Shown here one piece after another: positions 32,724 through 42,592 of a DNA stretch of 64,000 nt (the first letter of the stretch is position 1; the number at the start of each line of letters is the position of its first letter). The DNA is from Symbiodinium kawagutii. Its lineage: Eukaryota; Sar; Dinophyceae; Suessiales; Symbiodiniaceae. Both the position numbers and the translations under genes were made by a program. The notes under the pieces are model-generated. The model was given only the letters and a program-made list of their open reading frames with translations, was not told the origin of the DNA and did no database searches. The stretch spans positions 134,020-198,019 of the forward strand of contig VSDK01000501.1 in NCBI GenBank assembly GCA_009767595.1. The letters run 5' to 3'.

Positions 32724-33812
32724 ATGAACCCAGCGATCCTGGAGAGTCTGTTGGTGAATCATTGGGTGAAAAATCAGTTGATCAATACGATCATCATTCG
32801 TCAGTGGGCTACAGTACTGCATCTTGTGCTTGTGCTGGCGGGGTTGGCACACCTGGTGTTTTTTTGAAATGTATGAAGGCATTCATCATTTTTCCTGTTT
32901 TTATGAGTATGGGTTTCAGGACAACCACAACGTCCAAGCGCTATTCAAATCAGCAGTTGTCCTTTGGTCTAGTTGATTTCGACTGATTTCATGCTCTTCT
33001 TTGTTGAGGTTGAGTAGTTTCATTATGTTTCATTGTGTTCAATTGAAAGATAGAACAGCTGGAAGTCAATAAATCCAAACTTGGTGAGAACATGAACTGC
33101 CAGAACTTGCAGAGCCTCACTTGCAGCCTCGCAACTTAGAAACCGCTGCCCAGCGCAGCAGTTGCTCCCCTCACCTTTGCAAACAGATCCCATGCCAAAA
33201 CATGTCAACCAACTTGTCGGTCTCGGGGATGGAACCCTTTGACAGCACTCCACATCTCACCGTGCGAGAATGGCACTCAGATTACCACATGGTTTGTTAC
33301 TGTTTGTTTGACAGAGTCCGTTGATGAGGGCCCTACAGTCTTCGTTGATAGAATCCAGTGAAGACACACACGGAGTTTTCAATTTTTGAAAATTGACCAC
33401 AGTTTCACTGTGATTTCTTGACACCATCGGAGAGGGGGATTTTCCGCTACCGGACCAAAGTCCGGGCTTTTGGCACCGAAGTCCTACTTCGAAGTCGCGG
33501 TGTCTTCAACAACTGAAAGCTGCCGCAGCCGCCCGGGCGTGAGCTCCAGAGTGAGGTCATAGATACTACGCGCTTGACCTTTGGATATCTATGGATCAAC
33601 TGGATTCATGGATAGATATCTTTGGGTTAACCAGAAATGGAACCAATGGTTCACCCTATGTGTTTACCCGGAATTTGTTTGCTCTGGAGCCTGCACGACC
33701 AGTGCCGCAGTTCTTTCAAGAAACAAAAGAGGAGCATCGGAGCATCGCTTTCATCTTCGCATCTCTTGATTTGACTGCTTTCAACCGCCTGATTCCATCT
33801 GAGTCCATCTAA
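32724..33812 (+). CDS. membrane-anchored protein of unknown family, three exons
   Basis: ATG 32724 opens MNPAILESLLVNHWVKNQLI followed by a membrane helix (WATVLHLVLVLAGLAHL), ending at GTGTTT (32856). Exon 33127-33291 follows TTGCAG, keeps phase 0 and reads NMSTNLSVSGMEPFDSTPHL and TVREWHSDYHM, ending at GTTTGT. A last exon, about 33632-33812, reads RNLFALEPARPVPQFFQETK and SLDLTAFNRLIPSESI with a TAA stop. Exons 1 and 2 join cleanly; the third is on strand and coding but its acceptor phase is not fixed. Exon 1 alone would look like a 47-codon ORF. Confidence 0.52.
33420..33504. other. nested hairpin cluster, 85 nt
   Basis: GACACC (33420-33425) pairs with GGTGTC (33499-33504). Inside are two perfect 6-bp hairpins, CCGGAC-CAAA-GTCCGG and CGAAGT-CCT-ACTTCG. 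It lies in the probable last intron of the gene at 32724. It does not fit a tRNA. It could be a structured intronic RNA or simply a quasi-palindrome. Confidence 0.5.
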
Positions 33813-33976
33813 GTCATCAATTTCTTTCTGGGTTTCATGGTGCCTCAAGGCAGATATCATCACCTGTCATCCAGGTCACACCAGATTATCAATCCACTTC
33901 TCCCGAGCCCGTTCTGAGATGATGCTTCTTTGCGCCCTTGTTGATATTGGAACCACATCGTTGCACGAAAACTAAG

Positions 33977-34123
33977 CTGACAAAATCCGCAAGACGATGT
34001 TGTCCCTGACCATGGCTACAGCTCAACAGGCAGCTGCGACGATGGAGCACATCCAACGCTCCATCCACGATGTGTTGGATATCCATCGGAAACAGGCGAG
34101 CCGCGGCGAGCATTGCCTTTGAA
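33977..34123 (+). CDS. helical exon, unknown
   Basis: After a CTAAG acceptor the plus frame reads DKIRKTMLSLTMATAQQAAA then TMEHIQRSIHDVLDIHRKQA and stops at 34121-34123 unless spliced earlier. Strongly helical, coiled-coil-like. A 119-codon minus frame overlaps but is less convincing. Confidence 0.5.
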
Positions 34124-34699
34124 TGCGATGAAAAACATTGGGTCCGTTGCGTACTTAAAGATTGTTCCAATTGGCATGTTATTTGTACAAATACGGGAAG
34201 GAGCTTTGTGTGTAGTTTTTGGTGTGGATGCGCAACTGTTCTCAACAATGCGTTTGATTTCTATAACCTCACATACACTCAGTGTTTGCAGTGCCTCATG
34301 TCTTGAACTTATATGTCTATTTCATGTCTATCTTTCTCTCTCTCTCTACATCTCCATCTATATATGTCCACACACCCAGTACTTTGCAGTGCTTTATGTC
34401 TTGAGCATAGCCACCTTGGGTTAGCTGTTTCAACGAGCCAAACCCTGTGAGCACTTCACAGGTGCCTCATCTCTATCGCCTTTCCGATGTCGGGGCACCC
34501 AGTGTAGCGCCAACGTGGTCGTTTCAGGCAGTGGATGTGTTGAGGAACTTTGTTTTCAGGCATCAGTCGGTGTGAGATGATACGAAGATCTGAGGATAAG
34601 TGGATATGAGATGATATGAGTATATGAAAATATTCAACAACTGTTGGTTTTATGAGCAAAGTCAGTGATTCGGCCTTTTGGTTTGTTCATTGTTTGTTT

Positions 34700-34897
34700 G
34701 TTAACAGGACCACTAGAGGTCACAAGAGACTGGCCAGCCCAACTAGGAAGTCTCTCCACGAACTCAGCTCCAGCTCTGAGGCGGAACTGATGCGAGTGAT
34801 CCGATACGGCTTGGGCGCTGAGTTGGGAGAAGCAACTGTGGAGATGTGGGTTGTTTGGTATAAAAACAGGTCCCAGATGATTTTTTCTGGTTGTTGA
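34700..34897 (+). CDS. candidate exon, unknown
   Basis: Plus frame with KSLHELSSSSEAELMRVIRY and GLGAELGEATVEMWVVWYKN, ending at TGA 34895-34897. Coding-like, with a serine cluster. Minus frames also run through. Splice partners are not resolved. Confidence 0.42.
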   Translation, partial: VNRTTRGHKRLASPTRKSLHELSSSSEAELMRVIRYGLGAELGEATVEMWVVWYKNRSQMIFSGC

Positions 34898-35120
34898 ACA
34901 ATCCTGTGTTTGCAATCAAATAATGAGAACATATGATAAAATGATACACCGATTATATACATTGGTTGAGATTATCTCCAGTAGTTCTTGTAGCTTGCAA
35001 CCTGTGCTGAGGCCACAATCCCGCGGAACTGGCCATCAGAGAATGCTTGCCAGGTCCACTGGTGACAGGGTGGATCTCGAATGCAACGTCCATTCAGCAC
35101 AATGAAGTTCAACCAACCAA

Positions 35121-35242
35121 TATTGGCATGGGTCAATATCAACCATCAAGTTTATGGCTCATAATGACCAACCAAATCATAGGGGAAACAATGGTTAATG
35201 ATAAGGGAACCAGGGGTACGGGGTTTTGACCCATAGCCATAT
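35121..35242 (+). mobile_element. 122-bp MITE-like element, copy 1
   Basis: Ends with TTGACCCATAGCCATAT (35226-35242) and begins with a degraded inverted copy (TATTGGCATGGGTCAA, 35121-35136). Internal sequence (AGGGAACCAGGGGTACGGGG and flanks) matches the element at 50873-50994 in reverse orientation. Both copies are exactly 122 bp. Non-coding. No clear target-site duplication. Confidence 0.75.
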
Positions 35243-35613
35243 CCTTCAGATTTGGAAGCTGTGTGCTGCTGGGTACAGTCGGTTGGTTCACGGGTTTGTA
35301 GGTGTTAGTTTGTGTTGGCCACCAGAACGGAATTCCTCACACATACATGGCTTGCCTGCTCAAGATGATGTCGATGGTTGTGTGAAGAACAGTTTATTCT
35401 GAACACTCGCAGGCATCTTCGCCCTGGATGTTTGCGCCAGCGCAATGTCGCAAATGCCTCAGCACAAACTTATTTCAAACTCATCCGTTGCGGAGAAGGG
35501 TAAGGACCAAGCAGCAAGACATGATGCCAGGGACAAGCCTTGGCCGCCGTGATCTGGCACCTTCTCCTGGGACTTCCCATGTGGATCATTCCCCGACAGC
35601 AGTCCAATTCCAG

Positions 35614-35723
35614 GAGGTCTCCGTACTTTTCACGGAGATTCCAGGTGGTCTTCTCTCTCTTCACCCTCTCACTCAGTCACTCACACTCTCTCTCTCTCTC
35701 TCTTCACTCTCTAACTCCCTCCA

Positions 35724-35765
<42 letters not shown>

Positions 35766-36594
35766 TCTCTCTCGGGAAAGCGGATCTCTACCAAGGGAGG
35801 GCCACTCCATTCGTGGCCTGGTGGGTGACGTGGGCCTCGAACTCAGCTCTGGAAGTGACGGAAGACGACCATGAGGACATGGCTTCCCGAGGCGAATACC
35901 TCTCCCTGCCGGAGGACTTGGCTGTTCAGGCAGCCATGGGCCACCTGTCCCAAATACGACTTAAGTCTAGAAACCCAGGTACATGATGCTACATCTTCAT
36001 CTATCTTTATCTGTGTCTATCTCCATCTATGTTGGATGTTCATCTACCTTTGGATGCGATTTGCAGTTGACCCACATCCTCTCTGAGAACACTGCCACTC
36101 GGTTGCCAGGAAGGTATGCAGATCAAGGACAGCGACTCCAGATTTACACATGAATGACTTGAAGGTCTCTGCCAACTATGCATTGGCAAAGTATAGCAAA
36201 CGCCTCCTGACAGACTGCACCACTTGGATCCAGTTGGCAAGTGATTTCTGATGATTTCTTTCATTTCAACTCATTTATCATGTTTTATTTTGTCATTTCA
36301 GTTCATTTTTTGCTGACTATTTTCATGTCAAGGTGAATCATTAGAAACCCATTTATTGGGATAAACTCCCATTTCAAGCCCTTTCATTTTAAGGGATCCC
36401 AATATGACAATAGAAGCCAATAGACCTTGTTTAATCTCTTCGTTTGTTTCAACTGTTTGATCCTGCAGGACTGGCTCCCCAAGCTGATCGCTCAGACATC
36501 GCACTTGCTTCGCTGGTCCATGTTCGGTCGGATTCCCAGTGTCCAGCGGACTCAGAAGACCATGGTGGAGCTTAACGGATCTAAAAGGATTTGA
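35614..36594 (+). CDS. multi-exon gene of unknown family, 3' part complete
   Basis: Exons 35614-35644, 35781-35978, 36088-36236 and 36469-36594, all joins in phase. Readings: EVSVLFTEIP; DLYQGRATPFVAWWVTWASN and GEYLSLPEDLAVQAAMGHLS; NDLKVSANYALAKYSKRLLT; DWLPKLIAQTSHLLRWSMFG, ending TGA at 36592-36594. Donors are GTGGTC, GTACAT and GCAAGT, the last a GC-type donor. Exon 1 is only 31 nt. The intron at 35645-35780 is filled by a CT microsatellite serving as its pyrimidine tract. Upstream coding around 35413-35500 (LDVCASAMSQMPQHKLISNS) probably belongs but its join is unresolved. No domain is recognised; mostly helical. Confidence 0.66.
35655..35771. repeat. (CT)n microsatellite forming an intron pyrimidine tract
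   Basis: CT repeats with interruptions fill the 136-bp intron between exons 35614-35644 and 35781-35978. They read as Ser-Leu repeats in false ORFs. Confidence 0.9.
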
Positions 36595-36610
36595 AATCAT
36601 TTTCCTGACA

Positions 36611-37370
36611 TGGTGACATTTTCCTTGATCTGCCTGAGCTGTGTTTTCTCCGCTGTTTCTCCTGAAGACGTGGACGACTTGCTTCTGGATCCCATCTCCA
36701 AGGTTTTCTCATGAAGTCTGAATCGGGTTGTTCCCCAAGTCTTTCCAGATCTCTCCCCGAAGGTTTGATGCTCTCCAATTTCAATGCCTCGGATCCACGG
36801 CTTTTGGATGAGAAGCATCCCTTGCAGGCCATATTGATGCTGTCGATTCTGTCAATGCTGTTTGCATTTTCTCGTTCTCAGTGTTCCCCCGGATAGATGC
36901 TTGTTCCCTTAGATTCTTTGAAAAATCAGATGTTTGTATTCTTAAAGTTGAAAGTTTAGATCAGTATTCTTAAAGTTGATGTTTGATTTCTCAAGTTCGG
37001 GCAATTTTCATCGCATCTCTGCCTTGCCCAGTTTTGGGTTCATCCTATCCAGCTGCGACACCTCTTGGAGGTTCGTGCTGCAGCAGTGGATTTGGCCTTC
37101 ACCACAGAGGTGGGGACTTGGATCGCAAGCAGCTCCAGTTGGTCCTTCGTCCCTGTTGAACCCGTTGGTTCACCCGTTGGTTCCCTGGTGCTTCATTGCT
37201 TCTGCCAAGTGCAGCCAAGGTGGAAGCTCTGCTGGCGGAGAGTGGCAGCTGGGAACCTGGTGATCCGCAACATGAGGATATGAGGAGAGTTCCACCTGCT
37301 GATTTTGGAAGAATGAAGTCGTTAAGTTGGAGAACATGCCTGGAGAATTCATGGGAAGTTATGAAGTGAG
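36611..37370 (+). CDS. candidate exons of a following gene
   Basis: Coding-like plus-strand pieces: LICLSCVFSAVSPEDVDDLL to about 36705 (before GTTTTC); LRHLLEVRAAAVDLAFTTEV near 37055-37130; and SAAKVEALLAESGSWEPGDP near 37200-37370. Frames differ, so introns separate them. They follow the stop at 36594 on the same strand and are probably the next gene. No family is recognised. Confidence 0.38.
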
Positions 37371-37584
37371 TTGGTTGAGTCTTTCATACAGAAATTGCAA
37401 TGAATTGCATGTATTTATAAACTGAACAGGCAATTCATGGCATGATAAACATGCTTATTGCAGCGATGGCAAAGCAGCACACCTTATCTTGGCATGTAAG
37501 ACTCAACGACCCCATGTTGTGGTCCCTTGGAGTCTTTGAACCATTAGTCTTGGCATCTTCATAGACCTGAACCGGCATCTGAAA

Positions 37585-37788
37585 GTGTGCCGCAGTTCCA
37601 CCTTGCGCCGCTGTGCATCGCCTCAGGTGGTCCCTTGTTGCAAGCTCGAAGGCACCGGGCCGTGGCTGAGCCGTGCTTTGGCTGAGCTTCGACTGCGCAG
37701 GTTGAGCTTGGTCACGCTGATTGATCAAATCCAAGAGCGACGACTTCAGGCTCTGCAGTCTGCAGTGTTTATTGTGTCTCAACTTTGA
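37585..37788 (+). CDS. candidate exon, helical
   Basis: The second half reads LEGTGPWLSRALAELRLRRL and SLVTLIDQIQERRLQALQSA and stops at 37786-37788. A 121-codon minus frame overlaps. Plus is favoured by texture. Confidence 0.42.
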   Translation: MCRSSTLRRCASPQVVPCCKLEGTGPWLSRALAELRLRRLSLVTLIDQIQERRLQALQSAVFIVSQL

Positions 37789-37897
37789 AAAACAAACCAT
37801 TGCAATAAAGGACTGCTATGGAGAAAGTCGGGTGATGTCGGGTGTTAGGTTTCCATTTGTTTCCATTTGACTGCCACTTTTGCAAAGAAGTCGGTTT

Positions 37898-38497
37898 TCA
37901 ACTGATACCTTCCTGACACGAAATCCGTGTATGAGATCCCAGAGATGAATCAGCTGTCCCATCCCGAAAAAAACAAAAAAACATGTTCAGCGAATCTCTG
38001 CGATCAAGGCGGCAGACAGTGAGGATCGTGGAGTGGATTTCGCTGCTCGACAGACCGGACTCGTGGAGTTTCAGTTGGGTGACTTTAGGATATAGCAGGA
38101 CCCTTCTTTCAAGATTGACTGAAGATTTGAATTTACACAATTTGATCTTTGAGAACTTCCTTTCTATGGGAACTCCCCACACCAAGGAAACCTTCATGGC
38201 TGGCTCTAGCAGTGAAGAGGCCGACTGCAGCAAACAAAGAGCAATGAAGAGCAGCGAAGCACAACTGCGGCAGAACACTTTGTCATTGAAGGGTTGCAAA
38301 AGTGCGCATTGCCCATCCAAGTCCGTGGTTGGTGAAAACTGCAAGAAAGATACCAAGATATCTGCATTCTGAGATTCAGAGTCTAATTGGATATTGCTTG
38401 TCTGCTTGTCTGCTTGTCTGCTTGCCACCACGACGATTTCTGAAAGAATTCTGATGTTGCCAGTCTGTGGACTGTAGATGACAGACTTCTGCAACAC
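37898..38497. other. two overlapping long ORFs, strand unresolved
   Basis: A 199-codon minus frame (37898-38497) and a 129-codon plus frame (37983-38372) cover the same bases. Plus contains SSSEEADCSKQRAMKSSEAQ; minus contains RRVLLYPKVTQLKLHESGLS. At most one is likely coding. A short CTTGTCTG repeat sits at 38397-38425. Confidence 0.35.
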
Positions 38498-38499
38498 AG

Positions 38500-39418
38500 G
38501 AAGTTGAGGAAGAGGAAACAGAGACCGAATCGGATGAGGTCAGCTGCATTCGAGCACTGTCCATCATCCACTGAGACAAGTCTGGGGCTGCAGGAGGAAG
38601 ATGAAGATGAAGAGGAAGAAGAGGATGAAGAGGAGGACTGGAGTGCTATTGGCTTCCAGATTCCCAAACAGTCACAAGATGTCACAAATGAGGTGAACAT
38701 TGCATCTCCAACAAAATGCTGCATGTGTTGCTCTTGCGTGTTTTGGATCGCGAGTTGTGCTCTGACCATTCCATGGCTAGGAGCCCACCAGTGATGAGTC
38801 TGTGGAAAGCCAGGACTCGCGGAGAGCAGTAGCACGGATACATCCTGGGGAATTCCACCTTGTTTCTTTTTTTAAGGATCTCTTTCAGGAATAATATGGG
38901 AAAATTAATGATCGTGGTATTTCAACAAAACGTTTTGCAAGTAGCCACAACAGAGTTTTGTTGGGGGAGGTACCAGCCAGCAAAGAAGAAAATGCGACCA
39001 TGATCTATGACAAACCTATAACGACGTCTGATTCTATCCAGAATGATCCATTCTGGCCTCCAGCTTTGTATTGATGGCGTCATTGCCCTTGATAAATGTT
39101 CACGGGAACGAGGCAACCACTGATGAGAAGAACAACCAACAAGCCAAGTAATCCAAGTTGGATTGATTAACTTATCCAAATTGGTTCCAATGAATCTAAA
39201 TTGATCCAAAGAAATCAAAATTAATCCGAAATAATCCAAATTGATCCCAATTAGTCCAAATTACTTCAGAATTGTCAAACACTTATTGAAACGAATTGGG
39301 GACTGACACTTCCAGGAGAGCGATGAGGACGAGCCCATGGCAGGTGCTGTGCTTAGCGCCACAAGCTCCTCAGCTAACGTGCACTCAAGCATAAGCTATT
39401 TCTACGAAGCTGTTTCTG
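38500..39418 (+). CDS. acidic protein encoded by very small phase-0 exons
   Basis: Exons 38500-38538 (13 codons, EVEEEETETESDE), 38594-38692 (33 codons, acidic run then DWSAIGFQIPKQSQDVTNE), 38781-38828 (16 codons, EPTSDESVESQDSRRA) and 39316-39418 (ESDEDEPMAGAVLSATSSSA and onward). Each begins with GAG or GAA right after an AG acceptor. The first three end at GTCAGC, GTGAAC and GTAGCA in phase 0. The product is a highly acidic, serine-rich, probably disordered segment, as in chromatin or nucleolar proteins or phosphorylation-rich linkers; no fold is visible. Both ends of the gene are unknown. Confidence 0.62.
39150..39272. repeat. degenerate AATCCAAATTGAT-type repeat
   Basis: About eight imperfect 12-15 bp units (ATCCAAATTG, TCTAAATTGATCC, AATCCGAAAT and so on), an old decayed tandem array in the intron before 39316. 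Confidence 0.65.
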
Positions 39419-40079
39419 GTATAGATGGAAGTACATGCATGTGTGTGTGTGTGTGTCTCAGCAACCAGCACCAGTCCACGTTGAAGCACAATGGTGACCG
39501 TTTGGCTGAATCAGGAGGACGCATGGCAGCCCGAAAGGCAGGAGCAGCAACCTTTCAGAGCTTCAGAAACCCAGCCGTTCATGAGCCATTCTAGCAGTAC
39601 AGCTGGCAATGTGATATTCTTCACGAATGTGTGGGTACTGGCTATGTAGTCATACGAAACATGATGCACTGGTGATGACGACAATGCCACCTTCAGCCTA
39701 CAGCAGCTGAAGTTTACTAAAGATCCACAAGTGCGTAGCCATTGCCAGCCAGTGACCAGCTGTCCATCAGCAGCACCATGTCGGATGACCAGTTTCAGCT
39801 TGACCCCAGTTGGAGGCTATGCAGCTGTTTGGTTAAGGATTGCAGTCATGTTGTGAGGGAACCTCCATCGGTGCTGATGGTCCCTGGTAGCTGTTGTTTA
39901 TTGTTGTCAACCCCTGTCATTGACGTCAACCATCGTAGCTATGCTCCACCATAGTGATTGGCCAACCAGTAAATCATCACTCCTGGATCCACCTTAAGCT
40001 CGACTATAAACCATAGCTGATCCAGATATTTGCCCTCACTTGCCAAGCAGACTCCCCATATGAACATACAAAAACCACC

Positions 40080-40364
40080 ATGAAGCACCAGCCTGACCCA
40101 TGGCTAGCATCAACTCCACCCTGTGCTAATCTTGCAGCGCCAGGCCCTGCGCTTGGAGCCGCCGCCATTGTCAGGACAGGGGTGCAGCATGGTCTCGCGG
40201 AAGTTCCAACCTTGAATATGCAGAAAGCCCATGAAAGCTTCGGATTTCAGAGTCCAGAAGATCTTTGGGAAATCGACCTTGAAAAATGCAGGCGAATCCA
40301 GGAAAACACATGCAACGATTCACAAAGACAATGGAGTCAGAAGAATTTCCAATGCAAAAGATAG
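40080..40364 (+). CDS. weak candidate ORF
   Basis: 94 codons, including SFGFQSPEDLWEIDLEKCRR. It overlaps a 212-codon minus frame (40171-40809). The region is open in many frames, so neither is secure. Confidence 0.25.
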   Translation: MKHQPDPWLASTPPCANLAAPGPALGAAAIVRTGVQHGLAEVPTLNMQKAHESFGFQSPEDLWEIDLEKCRRIQENTCNDSQRQWSQKNFQCKR

Positions 40365-40809
40365 GCCCAGCATGTCTGATAAGATTCCAAAAAACACCCG
40401 GAAATCCATGCTTTGCCATCTCACATTGCAACGCACCATTTCTAGTTGGTTTGGGCTGCCCATATCGATCTCTCCTCTCACCAGGCCTTGCTTCAGCCCG
40501 ATCGTCTCGTGTGGCTTGGTTGATGATGTCAAGCTTGACAAACCGATTGAACTTTTTTGGGAGAACGTGTGAATGGCTTTCTTCCAAATTTTGTGAGAGA
40601 ATCTGAGTTTGAGGCAGAAACAGGTGGCAGGAAAAAGGACGGAGGAGCCCGACCCTGAGTACCGCCACAGAGGGATTTGAAACAGAGGGACTTTCTTTGC
40701 TTCGTGGCAGAAGCAAAGAGCCATGTGCCATGCGCCTTGAGTAAGACCAGGTAAACTGTATGAAATTCTCCTCATCAGGTATTGCAGAATGCATCGCATG
40801 ATTCATCAC
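40171..40809 (-). CDS. 212-codon ORF of uncertain status
   Basis: The longest minus-strand frame in its area. A second minus frame of 159 codons (40320-40799) and plus frames of 106-113 codons run through the same bases. Such openness in four frames suggests base composition or a dispersed repeat more than a gene. No domain is recognised. Confidence 0.28.
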   Translation of the reverse strand: MMNHAMHSAIPDEENFIQFTWSYSRRMAHGSLLLPRSKESPSVSNPSVAVLRVGLLRPFSCHLFLPQTQILSQNLEESHSHVLPKKFNRFVKLDIINQATRDDRAEARPGERRDRYGQPKPTRNGALQCEMAKHGFPGVFWNLIRHAGPIFCIGNSSDSIVFVNRCMCFPGFACIFQGRFPKDLLDSEIRSFHGLSAYSRLELPRDHAAPLS

Positions 40810-41455
40810 GTGATGTCATAGATGGTAAGTGGCTGAGGCACACAGACTTTTACCAGAACATGCGCAGAACAAGGCCATGCCCGGTGGTCGGGCAGACATC
40901 ACACTTTTTCGTCGGCTCCAGTTTTATAGACAAACAAGCACATTTTGTTTTAGGTGAAGAAATTTCGGACCAAGTATATGCTAGATTTCTGGCTTGTGCC
41001 TGTGCTGTGCCTGATTTTCTAATCTGTTTGTTTTTGCTGTTGCATCCGCGTGGTATCAATGTTTGACTTCCGGTTTCAAGCTCCAAATTTGACGAATGTT
41101 GAACCTGGCAAATCTACTATGAATACTTTGCCACTGACAAACAGAATACTTTTCTAGTTTACTACCCTGGTAGCCTTGAAACAATCTCTCAGCTTTGGAC
41201 CTGTGGTGCCTCCGTGCAATGCTAGGTACCCTGGCAGCTTTTCAGGAGCATCTCAAAGTTGCTGCGAGACATGTCCCTGGCAATGGGCAGTGATGGGTCA
41301 CACGATGATCTTTGTCCTTACGTTTTTAGCTGCGAGAAGTGCTTGACACCAGAGCAAGACATTTGTTAGCCATAGTCAATTCATCATAACAGTCATCTCA
41401 GAGTCATTTCATTTGATGTCGAGTTGAATTCGATCAGCTTTGCAGCGCAGGATCA

Positions 41456-42288
41456 GCATTGCGTCAGCCCTGCAGCAACTACTTCGTTGGCGAGAGGCCG
41501 CTGGACATCCGATCGATTCTCGAAGAGATGACAAGATTTGACAAGCAGAAATCAATTGTTTGGCATTTTTTTAAGACTTTACTTGGCATTTGTTATAGAT
41601 TTCTCTCACTGACTGGAATTTTGTCTTGGATTCTTGCTGTCTCATTGGGAATTCTGCCAGGTTTTGGAGCAACTTGTTGGGATCCTCAGCAACAGCAGCA
41701 CTGGTGGGCCACCCGGAGCATGATATTTGGGTTGCGGTGATAAAATGTTCTGTAAGGAAGAACGAGTAGAGTAATACTGTGACGATATTATTGTGATAAT
41801 ATTATTTGTTGGTGGAAAAAGAGTCCTTCATGGTTTGCAAATCTAGTTTTGCTTCGCGACGACCCCACCTTGAAATCATTGGGTCAATGGACCACCCCTC
41901 CAGTGGAACGCGACCCCTACTTTACGTTCTTTCCAATCTCAGGAGCTGGAACGCCCAGAAGGTCTGCAAGGGAAATTGGCCCTCACTTCATACCGGTGGC
42001 TCACTACCCTCCGCACTGCTGGCATGTCAGATTTTATGATTGCACTTTGAGCATTCTTTGAGCGAAACACAAAACGCATTTCTTTAGGATGAGATCATCA
42101 GAAAGACGGGGACACTTGGCCACCGGAAACACATTGATGTTGTGGAGTCGAACACAAACTTTGGTGCCATCGATACTTTACTTTTTAGGCAGTTGGAGTC
42201 ATGCAAGACCCGAGATCGCAGTGGCTCAGAGATCACATTCTACCCAGGGTGTGGCACGAGAATGCACTGTTGCTGTGTTATGTTTCCC
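41456..42288 (+). CDS. multi-exon gene fragment running toward the assembly gap
   Basis: Exons about 41456-41557 (NYFVGERPLDIRSILEEMTR), 41661-41703 (VLEQLVGILSNSST), 41847-42025 (LLRDDPTLKSLGQWTTPPVE, SAREIGPHFIPVAHYPPHCW), 42088 to about 42141 (DEIIRKTGTLGHRKHIDV) and about 42189-42288 (DPRSQWLRDHILPRVWHENA), ending at a canonical GTAAGT. The first three joins are in phase; the fourth is unresolved. No family is recognised. The intron opened at 42289 contains the gap, and the CAG at 42588-42590 before the TIR-like ORF would rejoin in phase, so this may be the N-terminal part of the TIR-like protein. Confidence 0.58.
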
Positions 42289-42431
42289 GTAAGTCGAGGA
42301 GCAACCCAATAAACACTCTTGGGCTTGGCTGGAAACATGATATGCAAGCTACAAGCCTACAATATGAGCAGGAGACACATTGATGTTTGTGGACACCTCC
42401 ACAGCAAAAATTGTAATTCTGCGGTAGGGAA

Positions 42432-42459
42432 NNNNNNNNNNNNNNNNNNNNNNNNNNNN
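42432..42459. other. assembly gap of 28 N
   Basis: Flanked on both sides by TAGGGAA, which suggests the scaffolder joined contig ends sharing a short repeat. The true missing length is unknown. Confidence 0.99.
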
Positions 42460-42592
42460 TAGGGAAAGCAATCAGGGCTTTCACTTGGGGGTAAAAACAT
42501 ACTCTCATGGATAGTAATCAGGGGGTAATATGGAGTAATCATGGCTTTCAGGAAACTCCATTTGCTCATGAAAACCTTCGCCTCGTGCAGCA

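Noticed and set aside
33420-33504. Possible tRNA (85 nt, closed stem, CTTCGAAGT near the 3' end)
   Set aside because: The central hairpin has a 6-bp stem with a 4-nt loop instead of an anticodon arm, and the T arm does not pair correctly.
35540-35986. 148-codon ORFs with Ser-Leu repeats
   Set aside because: They read through the CT-repeat intron; the real exons flank it in phase.
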